A stretch of 45,918 nucleotides of DNA from Vreelandella olivaria (GTDB lineage: Bacteria > Pseudomonadota > Gammaproteobacteria > Pseudomonadales > Halomonadaceae). Positions 18,630 through 26,575 of the stretch are shown piece after piece. The first letter of the stretch is position 1, and each line of letters opens with the position of its first letter. A program made the position numbers and the translations under genes. The stretch spans positions 1 through 45,918 of the forward strand of contig NZ_JALPZO010000124.1 in NCBI RefSeq assembly GCF_023507745.1. The letters are read 5' to 3'. A model generated the notes under the pieces. The model ran no database searches. It had not been told where the DNA came from and saw only the letters and a program-made list of their open reading frames with translations.

Positions 18630-19402
18630 AAAATGCGCTTTTCGGTACTTTACTGGCGTTACAGTTTTTAACCCGTTTGCCGGTTTCTATCTTATGCCCC
18701 TGGACACCTGCTACCCGGCGCTGGGCGGTGCGTGCCTACCCCCTGGTGGGCCTGCTGATAGGCGGTGTGCTGGCCCTTGCTGCAGTGTTCCTGGTGACAC
18801 TTGGGACACCTGCTCCCATTGCTGCCATGCTGTTGCTCAGCCTGTGGGTGGCCGTGTCCGGCGGCTTGCATCTTGATGGCATCATGGATCTTGCCGATGC
18901 GCTGGGCAGTAATCAGCCCTTAGCACGGCGTTGGGAAATAATGAAAGACCCCCAGGTAGGCAGTTTTGGCATTCTTGCGGTGCTGTTTTTGCTGGCCTGG
19001 AAAGGTGTTTTATTGTGGGCATTATTGCACTACCAGGCACCACTATGGTGGTTGCTAGTGATACCCGCTTTAGGCCGCTGGGCTGGGGTAGTGCTACTCG
19101 TTCTTACGCCTTGTGCCCACCCCAAAGGGTTAGCGTGGAGTTGGCAGCAGTCACTCGCTCCGCCGGATCTGTTTTATGCGCTGGTGCCACTGCTACCGGT
19201 AGCTGTGTTTTTTCCTGGCCTGCTAGGCTGGCTGGCCGCGACGATGCTTTTTATCTGGTTGGTACGGGCAGTGCTGCTGCGGCTGTTTCACGGTATCAAT
19301 GGCGATATGGTGGGTGCCATTATTGAAGGAGAAGAGCTTTGGCTGCTGATCTTAATGTGGAGTTGGTGGCAGTTCGCCATGGTATCACTGCCTGGAATGT
19401 AG
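18626..19402 (+). CDS. cobS: Adenosylcobinamide-GDP ribazoletransferase (cobalamin synthase)
   Basis: The final membrane step: joins adenosylcobinamide-GDP to alpha-ribazole (phosphate). The 258-residue polytopic protein starts with the typical LLALQFLTRLPV and carries GLHLDGIMDLADALGSNQPLARRWEIMKDPQVGSFG, the metal/substrate motif, and LGRWAGVVLL. I chose the GTG at 18626 because it overlaps the cobU stop (GTGTGA) and gives the usual short N-terminus. A GTG at 18602 would add eight residues. Its 3' end overlaps the phosphatase gene by 64 nt. Confidence 0.93.
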   Translation: MKNALFGTLLALQFLTRLPVSILCPWTPATRRWAVRAYPLVGLLIGGVLALAAVFLVTLGTPAPIAAMLLLSLWVAVSGGLHLDGIMDLADALGSNQPLARRWEIMKDPQVGSFGILAVLFLLAWKGVLLWALLHYQAPLWWLLVIPALGRWAGVVLLVLTPCAHPKGLAWSWQQSLAPPDLFYALVPLLPVAVFFPGLLGWLAATMLFIWLVRAVLLRLFHGINGDMVGAIIEGEELWLLILMWSWWQFAMVSLPGM

Positions 19403-19989
19403 AGCGCCGTTACCAGGGTCAGCGTGATATTCCATTACTGTTTCCCAATGCCGAAAACGGACTTTTAACCCTGCGGGAAGCATTGGCTGGTGAATGTTTT
19501 GACGTCATTTATTCCAGCGACTTAAAGCGTTGCCAACAGACGCTGGCCTGGACGCAGGCTGCTCGGCCCGATATCCCGGTACACCTGGAACCTCGCCTTA
19601 GGGAGCTGGATTTTGGCGATTACGAAGGCAAAGTTTACGATGAATTGAAAACGCTCCCTCTTTACCGCGCCTGGGTGGATAGCGTCGGTGAGCTACAAAT
19701 CCCTGGTGGTGAGTCAGCCGCTCAATTGCGGGAACGGTTAGAGGCATGGCTTCTGGATGTTGCTTATGAGGCACGGCAGGGCGGTTATCAGAAAGTGCTG
19801 GCAGTGACTCATGGTGGTGTTATCCGTGAATTGCGCCGTCGTTTTGAAACCATCGATTTTTGGGATGGCACGGTGCAACAGGCTCAGGGAAGACGTTGGA
19901 AACTCGCCTATCAAACAGGTGGGCACAGCAAAGGAGAGTGGCAGTGCAACTATTCATCGGCGGTGCCTGCGCAGGTAAGCGAGATGTAG
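19339..19989 (+). CDS. cobC: Histidine phosphatase, probable alpha-ribazole phosphatase
   Basis: Likely removes the phosphate of alpha-ribazole 5'-phosphate or adenosylcobalamin 5'-phosphate. The 216-residue phosphoglycerate-mutase-fold protein has the catalytic RHG (AVRHGITAWN), Arg in SSDLKRCQQT, Glu in RELDFGDYEG and the second His in VTHGGVIRE. The TTG start at 19339 is chosen because AAGGAG lies at 19326-19331, seven bases before it. A GTG at 19357 is the alternative. The start lies 64 nt inside cobS and the end overlaps the next gene by 46 nt, so expression is tightly coupled. Function is assigned by operon context; the family is broad. Confidence 0.82.
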   Translation: MAADLNVELVAVRHGITAWNVERRYQGQRDIPLLFPNAENGLLTLREALAGECFDVIYSSDLKRCQQTLAWTQAARPDIPVHLEPRLRELDFGDYEGKVYDELKTLPLYRAWVDSVGELQIPGGESAAQLRERLEAWLLDVAYEARQGGYQKVLAVTHGGVIRELRRRFETIDFWDGTVQQAQGRRWKLAYQTGGHSKGEWQCNYSSAVPAQVSEM

Positions 19990-20393
19990 TCAGAGCCCGG
20001 TTTTTTGATGCAGTCTGGTGGCAACTGGTTCCCGGCCAACGGCTTCGAGAATGCATTAACCATATGCTGCCTAACACCCCCCTGGTACTCCACGATGTAC
20101 TCGAGTGGCTGACAGCGGAGGTGGATGCAGACATGAGTAGTGATGAGTGTCGGGCTCAATGGCGGGACGACATGGCAGCGCTACAGTGCGCTGCCGAACG
20201 CCACAATGTGGTGCTGGTGATTATTGTCAGCGACATTAGTCGAGGAATTGTACCCATTGAACGCGAACAGCGCCGCTTGCGTGATTTGAACGGCTGGTTT
20301 AGCCAGGATGCCGCGGCTCGGGCCGAGCAGGTATGGTATGTACGCCATGGCCTGGTTAAGGCATTACACACTCTCTCTGAGCAGTATCATTGA
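19944..20393 (+). CDS. Divergent second CobU-like protein
   Basis: A 149-residue protein starting at a GTG with AAGGAG (19931-19936) inside the phosphatase gene; a GTG at 19938 is possible but too close to the site. It begins QLFIGGACAGKRDVV, which is the CobU P-loop position with Arg instead of Ser/Thr after GK. It ends with VIIVSDISRGIVPIEREQRRLRDLNGWFSQDAAARAEQVWYVRHGL, matching the conserved SNEVGxGIVP...RDxxGxxNQ part of CobU that the cobU gene at 18093 lacks. The middle, including the His used for guanylylation, is missing. It is last in the nucleotide-loop operon, followed by the B12 riboswitch. It may assist or regulate CobU; the catalytic role is unknown. Confidence 0.72.
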   Translation: MQLFIGGACAGKRDVVRARFFDAVWWQLVPGQRLRECINHMLPNTPLVLHDVLEWLTAEVDADMSSDECRAQWRDDMAALQCAAERHNVVLVIIVSDISRGIVPIEREQRRLRDLNGWFSQDAAARAEQVWYVRHGLVKALHTLSEQYH

Positions 20394-20427
20394 CCCTGCT
20401 ACAGCAAGTTGCTAGTTTACGCACACT

Positions 20428-20640
20428 CTTAGGTGTTGGTGGTGAACAAGCCGCCAATGAAACGGGAAGTTGGTGAACGCTCTGCGTGATTCCGACGCTG
20501 CCCCCGCAACGGTGATCGAGAGAAGAACGGCTATAAAACGCCACTGTGCTCAGGCATGGGAAGGTGGTCGTTCAGAAAGGCCCAGTAAGTGTTTTGCCCT
20601 ACACACTGCCTTTCGCTCGTCAGCCCGGAGACCGGCCCAG
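20428..20640 (+). ncRNA. Cobalamin riboswitch upstream of btuB
   Basis: The segment contains the aptamer core GCTGCCCCCGCAAC at 20497-20510, a preceding AACGGGAAG (J6/3-like) element, and a 3' B12-box-like end GTCAGCCCGGAGACCGGCC at about 20619-20638. An upstream GGTG...CAAGCCGCC stem begins near 20430. This is the classic adenosylcobalamin-sensing layout. It lies 167 nt before the btuB start; no clear terminator is seen, so translational control is likelier. Boundaries are approximate. Confidence 0.9.
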
Positions 20641-20647
20641 GAGTGAC

Positions 20648-20661
20648 GGTTCCATGGAACC
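20648..20661. repeat. Perfect 14-bp palindrome after the riboswitch
   Basis: GGTTCCATGGAACC is a perfect palindrome eight bases after the aptamer end. As RNA it could be a dimerisation point, and as DNA a protein site. No known regulator was recognised. Confidence 0.4.
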
Positions 20662-20768
20662 ACACCATGCCGGGACGCGGAGGGCGTACTCAGGGGTGAT
20701 ACAGGTAGCCGTCTGGGCAGCCTTACTTACCTCCCTTCTTTATTTCCCTCTGCTCGGTCAAAAAAACA

Positions 20769-20790
20769 CGCTGTGCGGGTGAGCACAGCG
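20769..20790 (+). promoter_or_regulatory. Hairpin adjacent to the btuB ribosome binding site
   Basis: CGCTGTGC and GCACAGCG form a perfect 8-bp stem with a GGGTGA loop, ending four bases before the Shine-Dalgarno AAGGGA (20794-20799). No U-run follows, so it is not an intrinsic terminator. It may be the expression-platform stem of the riboswitch or a stabilising stem. Confidence 0.45.
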
Positions 20791-20806
20791 AGCAAGGGAT
20801 CCTTTC

Positions 20807-22621
20807 ATGACCAACCTACCGACTACTGCCAGGCTGGCAGCGTTTGCCATGGCAGCACTGCCCATGGCGGTGCAGGCTCAAACGGCAGATCAAAACAGTA
20901 TGGCCCCTGCAAGCGAAACATTGAACCCCGTGGTTGTTACGGCAGCACTTGCACCGCGTACCGCTGATGAAAGTCTTTCATCCGTCACGGTGCTGGATGA
21001 AGCTGCCCTGCGACGCCATGACCCGGTCAGTATCACCGACCTTTTTCGTGGTCAGCCGGGTGTTGATGTTTCCAGTAATGGTAGCTTTGGTAAAAATAGC
21101 AGCGTCTTTATACGTGGAACAGGCAGTTCCCAGAACGTACTGCTGATAGACGGTATCCGCCTTCGCTCTGCCACCAGCGGTGGTGCGGCGTGGTCGTATC
21201 TGGACCCTCGGATGTTTAACCGCGCTGAGATTGTGCGTGGGCCTCGTGGCAGCCTCTATGGCGCAGATGCCATGGGTGGGGTCATTCAGCTGTTTACACC
21301 ACAGGGGAGCGAGGAAGGGCCACAACCACGTATTTCCGTAGGAGGTGGCTCGTTCAATACGCAACGGGTAAGTGCTGGTATTAACGGTCGTGAAGGTGGC
21401 ACAAGCTATAGCTTTGCGGGTAGCCACTTCTCGACGGACGGCCAACCCATTCGTCGTGATGGGGACGATAAAGGGTATGACAATACCTCTGCATTGGTAC
21501 GGATTGCACATACGTTTGAAAGTGGTACCAAGGTGGGGGTATTGGCACTGCGTGCTCGCGGTAATAATGAATATGATGGTGGAGAAAACGATTTCGTGCA
21601 GCAGGTCGCCGGTATTTACGGTGAAGTGCCCGTCATGGAGAACTGGCGTAGCCGTTTAACGCTTAGTGAATCCCGCGATGAAAGTGATGACTTTGGCAGT
21701 TTGGGTGATTCGGTATTTGATACCAAAGTACAAACCGCTCGTTGGGAGAATATCTTCACCGCTGGCGTGCACGAAATTATCGCGGGGGCCGAATATAGCG
21801 AAGATAAGGTAAGCAGTACGGTCGAGTACGATGAGACCAGTCGCAGTAATACGGCTGTTTTTTCTCAGGCGCTATTAGACTTCTCGCCGGTTACTCTGCA
21901 GGCCAGTCTTCGTTTTGATGACAATGAAGCCTACGGCAAGGAAGTTACCGGCAGTGTTGGGGTAGGTTATGAGCTGGATGGCCGCCATACACTGCGCGCA
22001 AACTACGGCACCGCTTTTAATGCGCCGACCTATAACCAGCTTTATTACCCCGGCTTTGGAAACCCGGACCTTGAATCCGAAACCTCTGAAACCGTTGAGG
22101 TTGGCGTACGTGGCCAATATGCCAACTGGTTCTGGGATGCCGCCCTTTATCAAACCGATATTGATAACCTGATCGCTGGTCAGGGGCAACTGCAATCCAA
22201 TGTTCCTGAAAGCCGAATTCGTGGTGCAGAACTGGCTGGTGGCCTTCAACTCGATGGCTGGACCTTGGCGGCCGCACTTACTTACACAGACCCGGAAAAT
22301 CGCCAGACGGGCAACCGCCTACAGAACCGTGCCTCCCAAAGTATTCGTTTGGATGCGGACCGTGAGATAGGCGAATGGTCGTTGGGTGGGTCATGGGTTG
22401 CACAGAACCACCGCTACCGTGACGCGCAAAATCAGGATCGCCTGAGTGGCTATGGGCTGGTTAATCTGCGTGCGGGCTGGCAATTTGCTCCGCTATGGAG
22501 CGCCCGGCTAACGCTGGAAAATGTGCTGGATCAGGACTACATCACAACACGCTCCTTTGATGGTGCGGACTATATCAACGCAGGCCGGGCAGGGTTCCTG
22601 AGTGTTCACTTTGGCCAATAA
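20807..22621 (+). CDS. btuB: TonB-dependent vitamin B12 receptor
   Basis: Outer-membrane receptor taking up cobalamin and other corrinoids with TonB energy. The 604-residue protein has a signal peptide ending at VQAQ-TADQ, a TonB box-like NPVVVTA at about residue 40, the plug domain (SITDLFRGQPGVDVSSNG, VLLIDGIRLRS, RAEIVRGPRGSLYGADAMGGVIQLFTPQ), and a barrel with the family block NYGTAFNAPTYNQLYYPGFGNPDLESETS. It is under the B12 riboswitch. It overlaps btuF by 20 nt. The assignment as BtuB rather than another receptor rests on similarity to BtuB and on its riboswitch and neighbours. Confidence 0.94.
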   Translation: MTNLPTTARLAAFAMAALPMAVQAQTADQNSMAPASETLNPVVVTAALAPRTADESLSSVTVLDEAALRRHDPVSITDLFRGQPGVDVSSNGSFGKNSSVFIRGTGSSQNVLLIDGIRLRSATSGGAAWSYLDPRMFNRAEIVRGPRGSLYGADAMGGVIQLFTPQGSEEGPQPRISVGGGSFNTQRVSAGINGREGGTSYSFAGSHFSTDGQPIRRDGDDKGYDNTSALVRIAHTFESGTKVGVLALRARGNNEYDGGENDFVQQVAGIYGEVPVMENWRSRLTLSESRDESDDFGSLGDSVFDTKVQTARWENIFTAGVHEIIAGAEYSEDKVSSTVEYDETSRSNTAVFSQALLDFSPVTLQASLRFDDNEAYGKEVTGSVGVGYELDGRHTLRANYGTAFNAPTYNQLYYPGFGNPDLESETSETVEVGVRGQYANWFWDAALYQTDIDNLIAGQGQLQSNVPESRIRGAELAGGLQLDGWTLAAALTYTDPENRQTGNRLQNRASQSIRLDADREIGEWSLGGSWVAQNHRYRDAQNQDRLSGYGLVNLRAGWQFAPLWSARLTLENVLDQDYITTRSFDGADYINAGRAGFLSVHFGQ

Positions 22622-23543
22622 ACCTGGCAAAGCGTGCAGGGCCTTGGGCCCTGCGTTATTGCTGGCTCTTGCGGTCAGCGGGCTTGCGGACCCGTTATTC
22701 GCATATGATGACCCCGCGCGCTGTGCCATTGATGACCTGGATCGAGAGGTTTGCCTGCATGATCCCGCAAGGCGCATTGCCACTTTGTCACCTGGGGCAA
22801 CGGAATTAACCTACGCAGCGGGCGCGGGTAATCAGGTCGTTGCCGTGGTGTCCTTTAGTGACTACCCGCCGGAAGCCAGGGAGGTTACGTCTGTCGGTAG
22901 CCATACCCGTATCGATTTGGAAACCCTGGTAGGGTTAGCGCCAGATTTGGTGATTGGCTGGGTAACAGGCAACCCGGCTGAGCAGCTTGAAACGCTGGAA
23001 GCCCTGGGTATGCCGATTTTCTATATTGAACCACGTACGGTGGACGGCGTTGCCCATACCATCGAGCGCTTGGCACGCTTAGCAGGGACGGAGGTAGCAG
23101 GTCAGAGCGTGGCGGATGGGTTCAGGGAAGGAATGGCCGATCTGACTGCCCGTTATGGTGATCATGCACCGGTACGCACGTTTTATCAGGTCTGGGATGA
23201 GCCATTGATGAGTGTCAATGGCGAGCACCTGATTGGTCAGGTTGTCCGGCTATGTGGTGGTGATAACGTCTTTGCTGACCAACCTCGTCTGGTACCCAGG
23301 CTGGACGATGAAGCCGTATTGGCAGCCAACCCCGATGTGATTATTGCCGGTGGCATGGGGGAGGAGAACCGCCATTGGTTGACTCACTGGGAGCAATATA
23401 CCCATCTGGCCGCTGTGGAAGAAAATAACCTCTACTTTGTGCCCCCCTCATTGATTCAGCGCCCTACACCACGGTTATTGGAGGGTGCCCGGTTACTATG
23501 CGAAAAGCTGGAACAAGTCCGCCAGCAACGCAGGGCTGGCTAA
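22602..23543 (+). CDS. btuF: Cobalamin ABC transporter, periplasmic binding protein
   Basis: Carries cobalamin across the periplasm to BtuCD. The 313-residue class III binding protein starts with a GTG inside btuB. The signal peptide runs to about residue 34 (LADPLFA-YDD). The mature part shows RRIATLSPGATELTYAAGAG, SFSDYPPEAREVTSVGSHTRIDLETLVGLAPDLVIGW and VVRLCGGDNVFAD, all typical of BtuF. A short Cys-containing lead (CAIDDLDREVC) is unusual. It ends with a TAATG overlap to btuC. Confidence 0.93.
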   Translation: MFTLANKPGKACRALGPALLLALAVSGLADPLFAYDDPARCAIDDLDREVCLHDPARRIATLSPGATELTYAAGAGNQVVAVVSFSDYPPEAREVTSVGSHTRIDLETLVGLAPDLVIGWVTGNPAEQLETLEALGMPIFYIEPRTVDGVAHTIERLARLAGTEVAGQSVADGFREGMADLTARYGDHAPVRTFYQVWDEPLMSVNGEHLIGQVVRLCGGDNVFADQPRLVPRLDDEAVLAANPDVIIAGGMGEENRHWLTHWEQYTHLAAVEENNLYFVPPSLIQRPTPRLLEGARLLCEKLEQVRQQRRAG

Positions 23544-24514
23544 TGACGATACGCCTGTGGCAACCCCTGAGTCTGCTGGCATTCATTGCCGCCGCCGCCA
23601 TGCTGTTTTCCCTGGCGGTAGGCAGTGCGCAGCTGTCGCTTGCCCAGTTATGGGAAGTGGTACAGGGCAGGGGGGATGCACTGGCGCGGACACTGGTGCT
23701 TGATTTACGCCTGCCCCGAGCGTTTTCCGCCTTCGCCGTGGGTGGGCTGCTGGCGGTTGCTGGCGCATTAATGCAGGTGCTGTTGCGTAACCCGCTTGCT
23801 GACCCCTATGTGTTGGGCCTTTCCGGCGGTGCTTCCATCGGTGCTCTAGCGGCGATGCTGACAGGGCTGGGTGGTGTACTCATTTCTGGCTCTGCTTTTG
23901 CAGGCGCACTGCTTTCCACCTTTCTCGTATTCGGGTTAGCCCATGGCCGAGGCGGCTGGACCCCTTCGCGCCTGCTCTTGACCGGCGTGGTCGTGGCCGC
24001 GGGTTGGGGAGCGGTCATTACCCTGATGCTGGCACTCAGCCCTGCCGAGCGCTTACCAGGCATGCTGTATTGGTTAATGGGGGATCTCTCCTATTCCCGT
24101 ACCCCCTGGCCACCGCTACTGCTGTTATTAGCTACCTGTATGGTGCTGATACCCCTGGGACGTAGCCTGAATGTATTGGCCCGGGGCCCACAACAGGCTG
24201 CTGCACTGGGGGTTGATGTTCGCCCTTTGGAGTGGGGCATTTATGTGACAGCGAGCCTGCTAACGGCCGCCGCTGTGACCACCGCAGGCAGTATAGGGTT
24301 TGTAGGGCTGGTAGTGCCCCATATGCTGCGTTTGCTGTTGGGCAATGATCAGCGTTTGATTTTACCGGCATGTGCGTTGGCGGGGGGCACGTTACTGGTA
24401 TTGGCTGATACGCTTGCGCGTACAATGATTGCGCCTGAACAGCTACCGGTAGGAGTGATTACCGCGTTACTGGGCGTACCAACGTTCCTTTTTCTACTCT
24501 ACCGGAGTCACTGA
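23543..24514 (+). CDS. btuC: Cobalamin ABC transporter, permease
   Basis: A 323-residue FecCD-family permease with about ten membrane segments. Conserved blocks are RLPRAFSAFAVGGLLAVAGALMQVLLRNPLADPYVLGLSGGASIGA near residues 60-105 and GSIGFVGLVVPHMLRLLLGNDQRLILPACALAGGTLL towards the end. The ATG at 23543 shares a base with the btuF stop (TAATG); an ATG at 23498 would place 15 extra residues inside btuF and is unlikely. It ends with a TGATG overlap to btuD. Confidence 0.93.
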   Translation: MTIRLWQPLSLLAFIAAAAMLFSLAVGSAQLSLAQLWEVVQGRGDALARTLVLDLRLPRAFSAFAVGGLLAVAGALMQVLLRNPLADPYVLGLSGGASIGALAAMLTGLGGVLISGSAFAGALLSTFLVFGLAHGRGGWTPSRLLLTGVVVAAGWGAVITLMLALSPAERLPGMLYWLMGDLSYSRTPWPPLLLLLATCMVLIPLGRSLNVLARGPQQAAALGVDVRPLEWGIYVTASLLTAAAVTTAGSIGFVGLVVPHMLRLLLGNDQRLILPACALAGGTLLVLADTLARTMIAPEQLPVGVITALLGVPTFLFLLYRSH

Positions 24515-25281
24515 TGAGCAGCCTTGTCACTCAAGACCTCATCATCAATGTGCCTGGCCGTAGTGGCGGTACGCCACTGAATTTAACTATCGAACCTGGG
24601 CAGGTGTGGGGGGTTCTTGGCCCCAATGGCGCGGGTAAAACCACTTTGCTTCACACTCTGGCAGGGCTGAATGCACCGCGTTCAGGACAAGTGTTATTGG
24701 CGGGGCATAGCATTGAGGCGATGCGCAGGCGCCACATCGCCCGCACGCTGGGACTGGTGTTTCAGGAGCGCCTGGATGGTTTCCCCGCCACTGTGCTGGA
24801 AACCGCCCTGATAGGGCGTCACCCCTATCTTTCAATGTGGCAGATGGAAGGGGCCGACGATTATGCCCGTGCCGAAGCAGCCCTTGAGAAGCTGGACGTG
24901 TTGCACCTGCGTGATCGCTTGGTGAGCACACTATCAGGCGGGGAGCGCCAACGGGTTGCGGTGGCCACTGTATTGACTCAGGCCCCTGAGATTTGGCTGG
25001 CCGATGAACCCACCAATCATCTGGACCTGCATCACCAAAGTGCTGTCATGGCGCTGATGGCACGGCAGGCTGCCGAGGGCAACGCGGTGATGATGTGCCT
25101 GCATGACCTTAACCTGGCTGCACGCTGGTGTGACCATGTTCTGCTGCTGTACCCCAACGGAGAGGCCTGTTGGGGGGAGCGTGATACTATGCTGGTGCCC
25201 AGGGCTTTAGAGCGGCTCTACCAACAGCGTCTGGCTACGGTAGAGGTGGAGGGGGCGCCGGTGTTTGTGCCGATTCAGTAG
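24514..25281 (+). CDS. btuD: Cobalamin ABC transporter, ATP-binding protein
   Basis: A 255-residue ATPase that drives BtuC. It shows Walker A GPNGAGKTT, Q-loop VFQERLD, signature LSGGERQRVAVA, Walker B IWLADEPTNHLD and H-loop MCLHDLN, in that order. It is the last gene of the riboswitch-controlled btuBFCD operon and ends 77 nt before the 3' end of the convergent pseudoazurin operon. That gap holds a short inverted repeat (GTGAT/ATCAC, 25323-25334) and a CAGATAAGC direct repeat. Confidence 0.93.
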   Translation: MSSLVTQDLIINVPGRSGGTPLNLTIEPGQVWGVLGPNGAGKTTLLHTLAGLNAPRSGQVLLAGHSIEAMRRRHIARTLGLVFQERLDGFPATVLETALIGRHPYLSMWQMEGADDYARAEAALEKLDVLHLRDRLVSTLSGGERQRVAVATVLTQAPEIWLADEPTNHLDLHHQSAVMALMARQAAEGNAVMMCLHDLNLAARWCDHVLLLYPNGEACWGERDTMLVPRALERLYQQRLATVEVEGAPVFVPIQ

Positions 25282-25358
25282 TCATGTTGGCCAGATAAGC
25301 CAGGCGCAGATAAGCAGTTTAAGTGATTTATCACGTTAAGCCGCTACCTGTGGTGGTA

Positions 25359-25796
25359 TCAGCCGTTATCTGGGCGTTGCTCCAGAATATCCAGCAAGCG
25401 CTGCCGTGCGGCGGGTGGGAGAGAGTCCGGCAGATCATCTTCGGTTGCGGCCGTGTCGCCAACCTGAATGAGCATCACCATCCCCATGGTGTAGTGCGGA
25501 GAGCACTTAATGCCCCAGATGCCTTCTGCGTGCAGTGTCACCTCTATTTCTTCATTAATATTACCGACAAATGCCTCACCGCCTTCAGGAATCATCTCAC
25601 CAATAGAGGCGGCATTATGACCCGGATGTGTAGCCAAAAACTTGACGGTATCTCCCGGTTGAATCACCAGATAGCCAGGCGCAAAGGGCATCGGCCCCGT
25701 ATCGTCGCGATTAAGCATCTCGACGGTGTGGGTCTCGGCCATTGCAGCCAGCGGTAACAGGCAAAGCAGTGTGGCAAGTCGGAACAGTCGCTTCAT
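25359..25796 (-). CDS. Pseudoazurin-type blue copper protein
   Basis: A periplasmic type 1 copper electron carrier of 145 residues. It has a signal peptide cleaved after AAMA (residue 20) and copper ligands His60 (HPGHNA), Cys98, His101 and Met106 (KCSPHYTMGM), spaced exactly as in pseudoazurin, plus the MIPEGGEAF segment. The tail beyond residue 115 is acidic and helical. Its ATG overlaps the stop of the upstream ABC ATPase gene (ATGA), so it is the last gene of a B12-riboswitch operon. Pseudoazurins normally serve nitrite or nitrous oxide reductases, none of which are here, so its role in this setting is unknown. Confidence 0.92.
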   Translation of the reverse strand: MKRLFRLATLLCLLPLAAMAETHTVEMLNRDDTGPMPFAPGYLVIQPGDTVKFLATHPGHNAASIGEMIPEGGEAFVGNINEEIEVTLHAEGIWGIKCSPHYTMGMVMLIQVGDTAATEDDLPDSLPPAARQRLLDILEQRPDNG

Positions 25797-26575
25797 GTTG
25801 AGTGAATCCGTTGGAAGGAAATAAGCGAGGCGCCTCCGGCGGGGTCGGGAACCATGCGAGCATCGACGGAGAATACGTGACGCATAAGGTCGCTGGTTAG
25901 AGTGTTGGCAGGTGGACCCAGGGCCACCTTTTTACCCGCTTTCAGCACCAGTATGCGGTCGCAGCGTAATGCGTGGTGTATATCGTGAAGTGCAATCACG
26001 GCCGTAACCGGTAGTGTTTTCACAAGGTCGAGAATGGCTAGCTGATGGTGGATATCGAGGTGATTGGTTGGCTCGTCCAGGAGCAGTAATTCAGGCGATT
26101 GCGCATGGGCGCGGGCGATGTGCACACGCTGCCGCTCACCGCCTGAAAGAGTGCTCCATTCCCGCGTACTCATCGCTTCCATATTGACCGCCTGAAGTGC
26201 CTGGGTGACGGCTGCCTCATCGTTGGCGCCCCACGGATTGAGTGCGGTCAGCCAGGGTGTGCGCCCCAGCTCTACCGCATCGCGCACGGTGATGCGGTCT
26301 TCGGTCTCGGCCTGTTGAGAAACCAGTGTGACCAGCCGGGCAATCTGGCGCCGGGCCATTCGCTGCATCGGTTGGCCTTTGAGGCAAATGTTGCCGCTAG
26401 TGGGTTTGAGCAGGCCAGCCATAATGCGTAGTAATGTTGATTTTCCCGAACCGTTGGGGCCGATCAAACCAAGGGTCTCGCCTTCCCGAAGGCAGATATC
26501 AATATCACTGATAATGGTATGACCCTTCACTGCCCAGGCGATACCCTGGGCATCGAGGATTGAGATATCGTTCAT
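25793..26575 (-). CDS. ABC transporter ATP-binding protein, siderophore/corrinoid/metal-complex type
   Basis: A 260-residue FecE/BtuD-like ATPase with Walker A GPNGSGKST, signature LSGGERQRVHIARA, Walker B LLLLDEPTNHLD and H-loop IALHDIHH. The ATG at 26575 overlaps the permease stop. Longer open frame upstream is antisense-free read-through of the permease region and is not used. Together with the next two genes it forms a second class II importer under a B12 riboswitch. Substrate is inferred only: a corrinoid, or a cobalt complex needed for corrin synthesis. Confidence 0.9.
   Translation of the reverse strand: MNDISILDAQGIAWAVKGHTIISDIDICLREGETLGLIGPNGSGKSTLLRIMAGLLKPTSGNICLKGQPMQRMARRQIARLVTLVSQQAETEDRITVRDAVELGRTPWLTALNPWGANDEAAVTQALQAVNMEAMSTREWSTLSGGERQRVHIARAHAQSPELLLLDEPTNHLDIHHQLAILDLVKTLPVTAVIALHDIHHALRCDRILVLKAGKKVALGPPANTLTSDLMRHVFSVDARMVPDPAGGASLISFQRIHST

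Noticed and set aside
20546..20782. 78-residue plus-strand open frame before btuB
   Set aside because: It lies over the cobalamin riboswitch and its expression platform; the sequence is explained by the RNA.
25323..25334. GTGAT/ATCAC inverted repeat between btuD and the pseudoazurin gene as a terminator
   Set aside because: Five base pairs with a two-base loop is too weak a stem to call; mentioned only as context.
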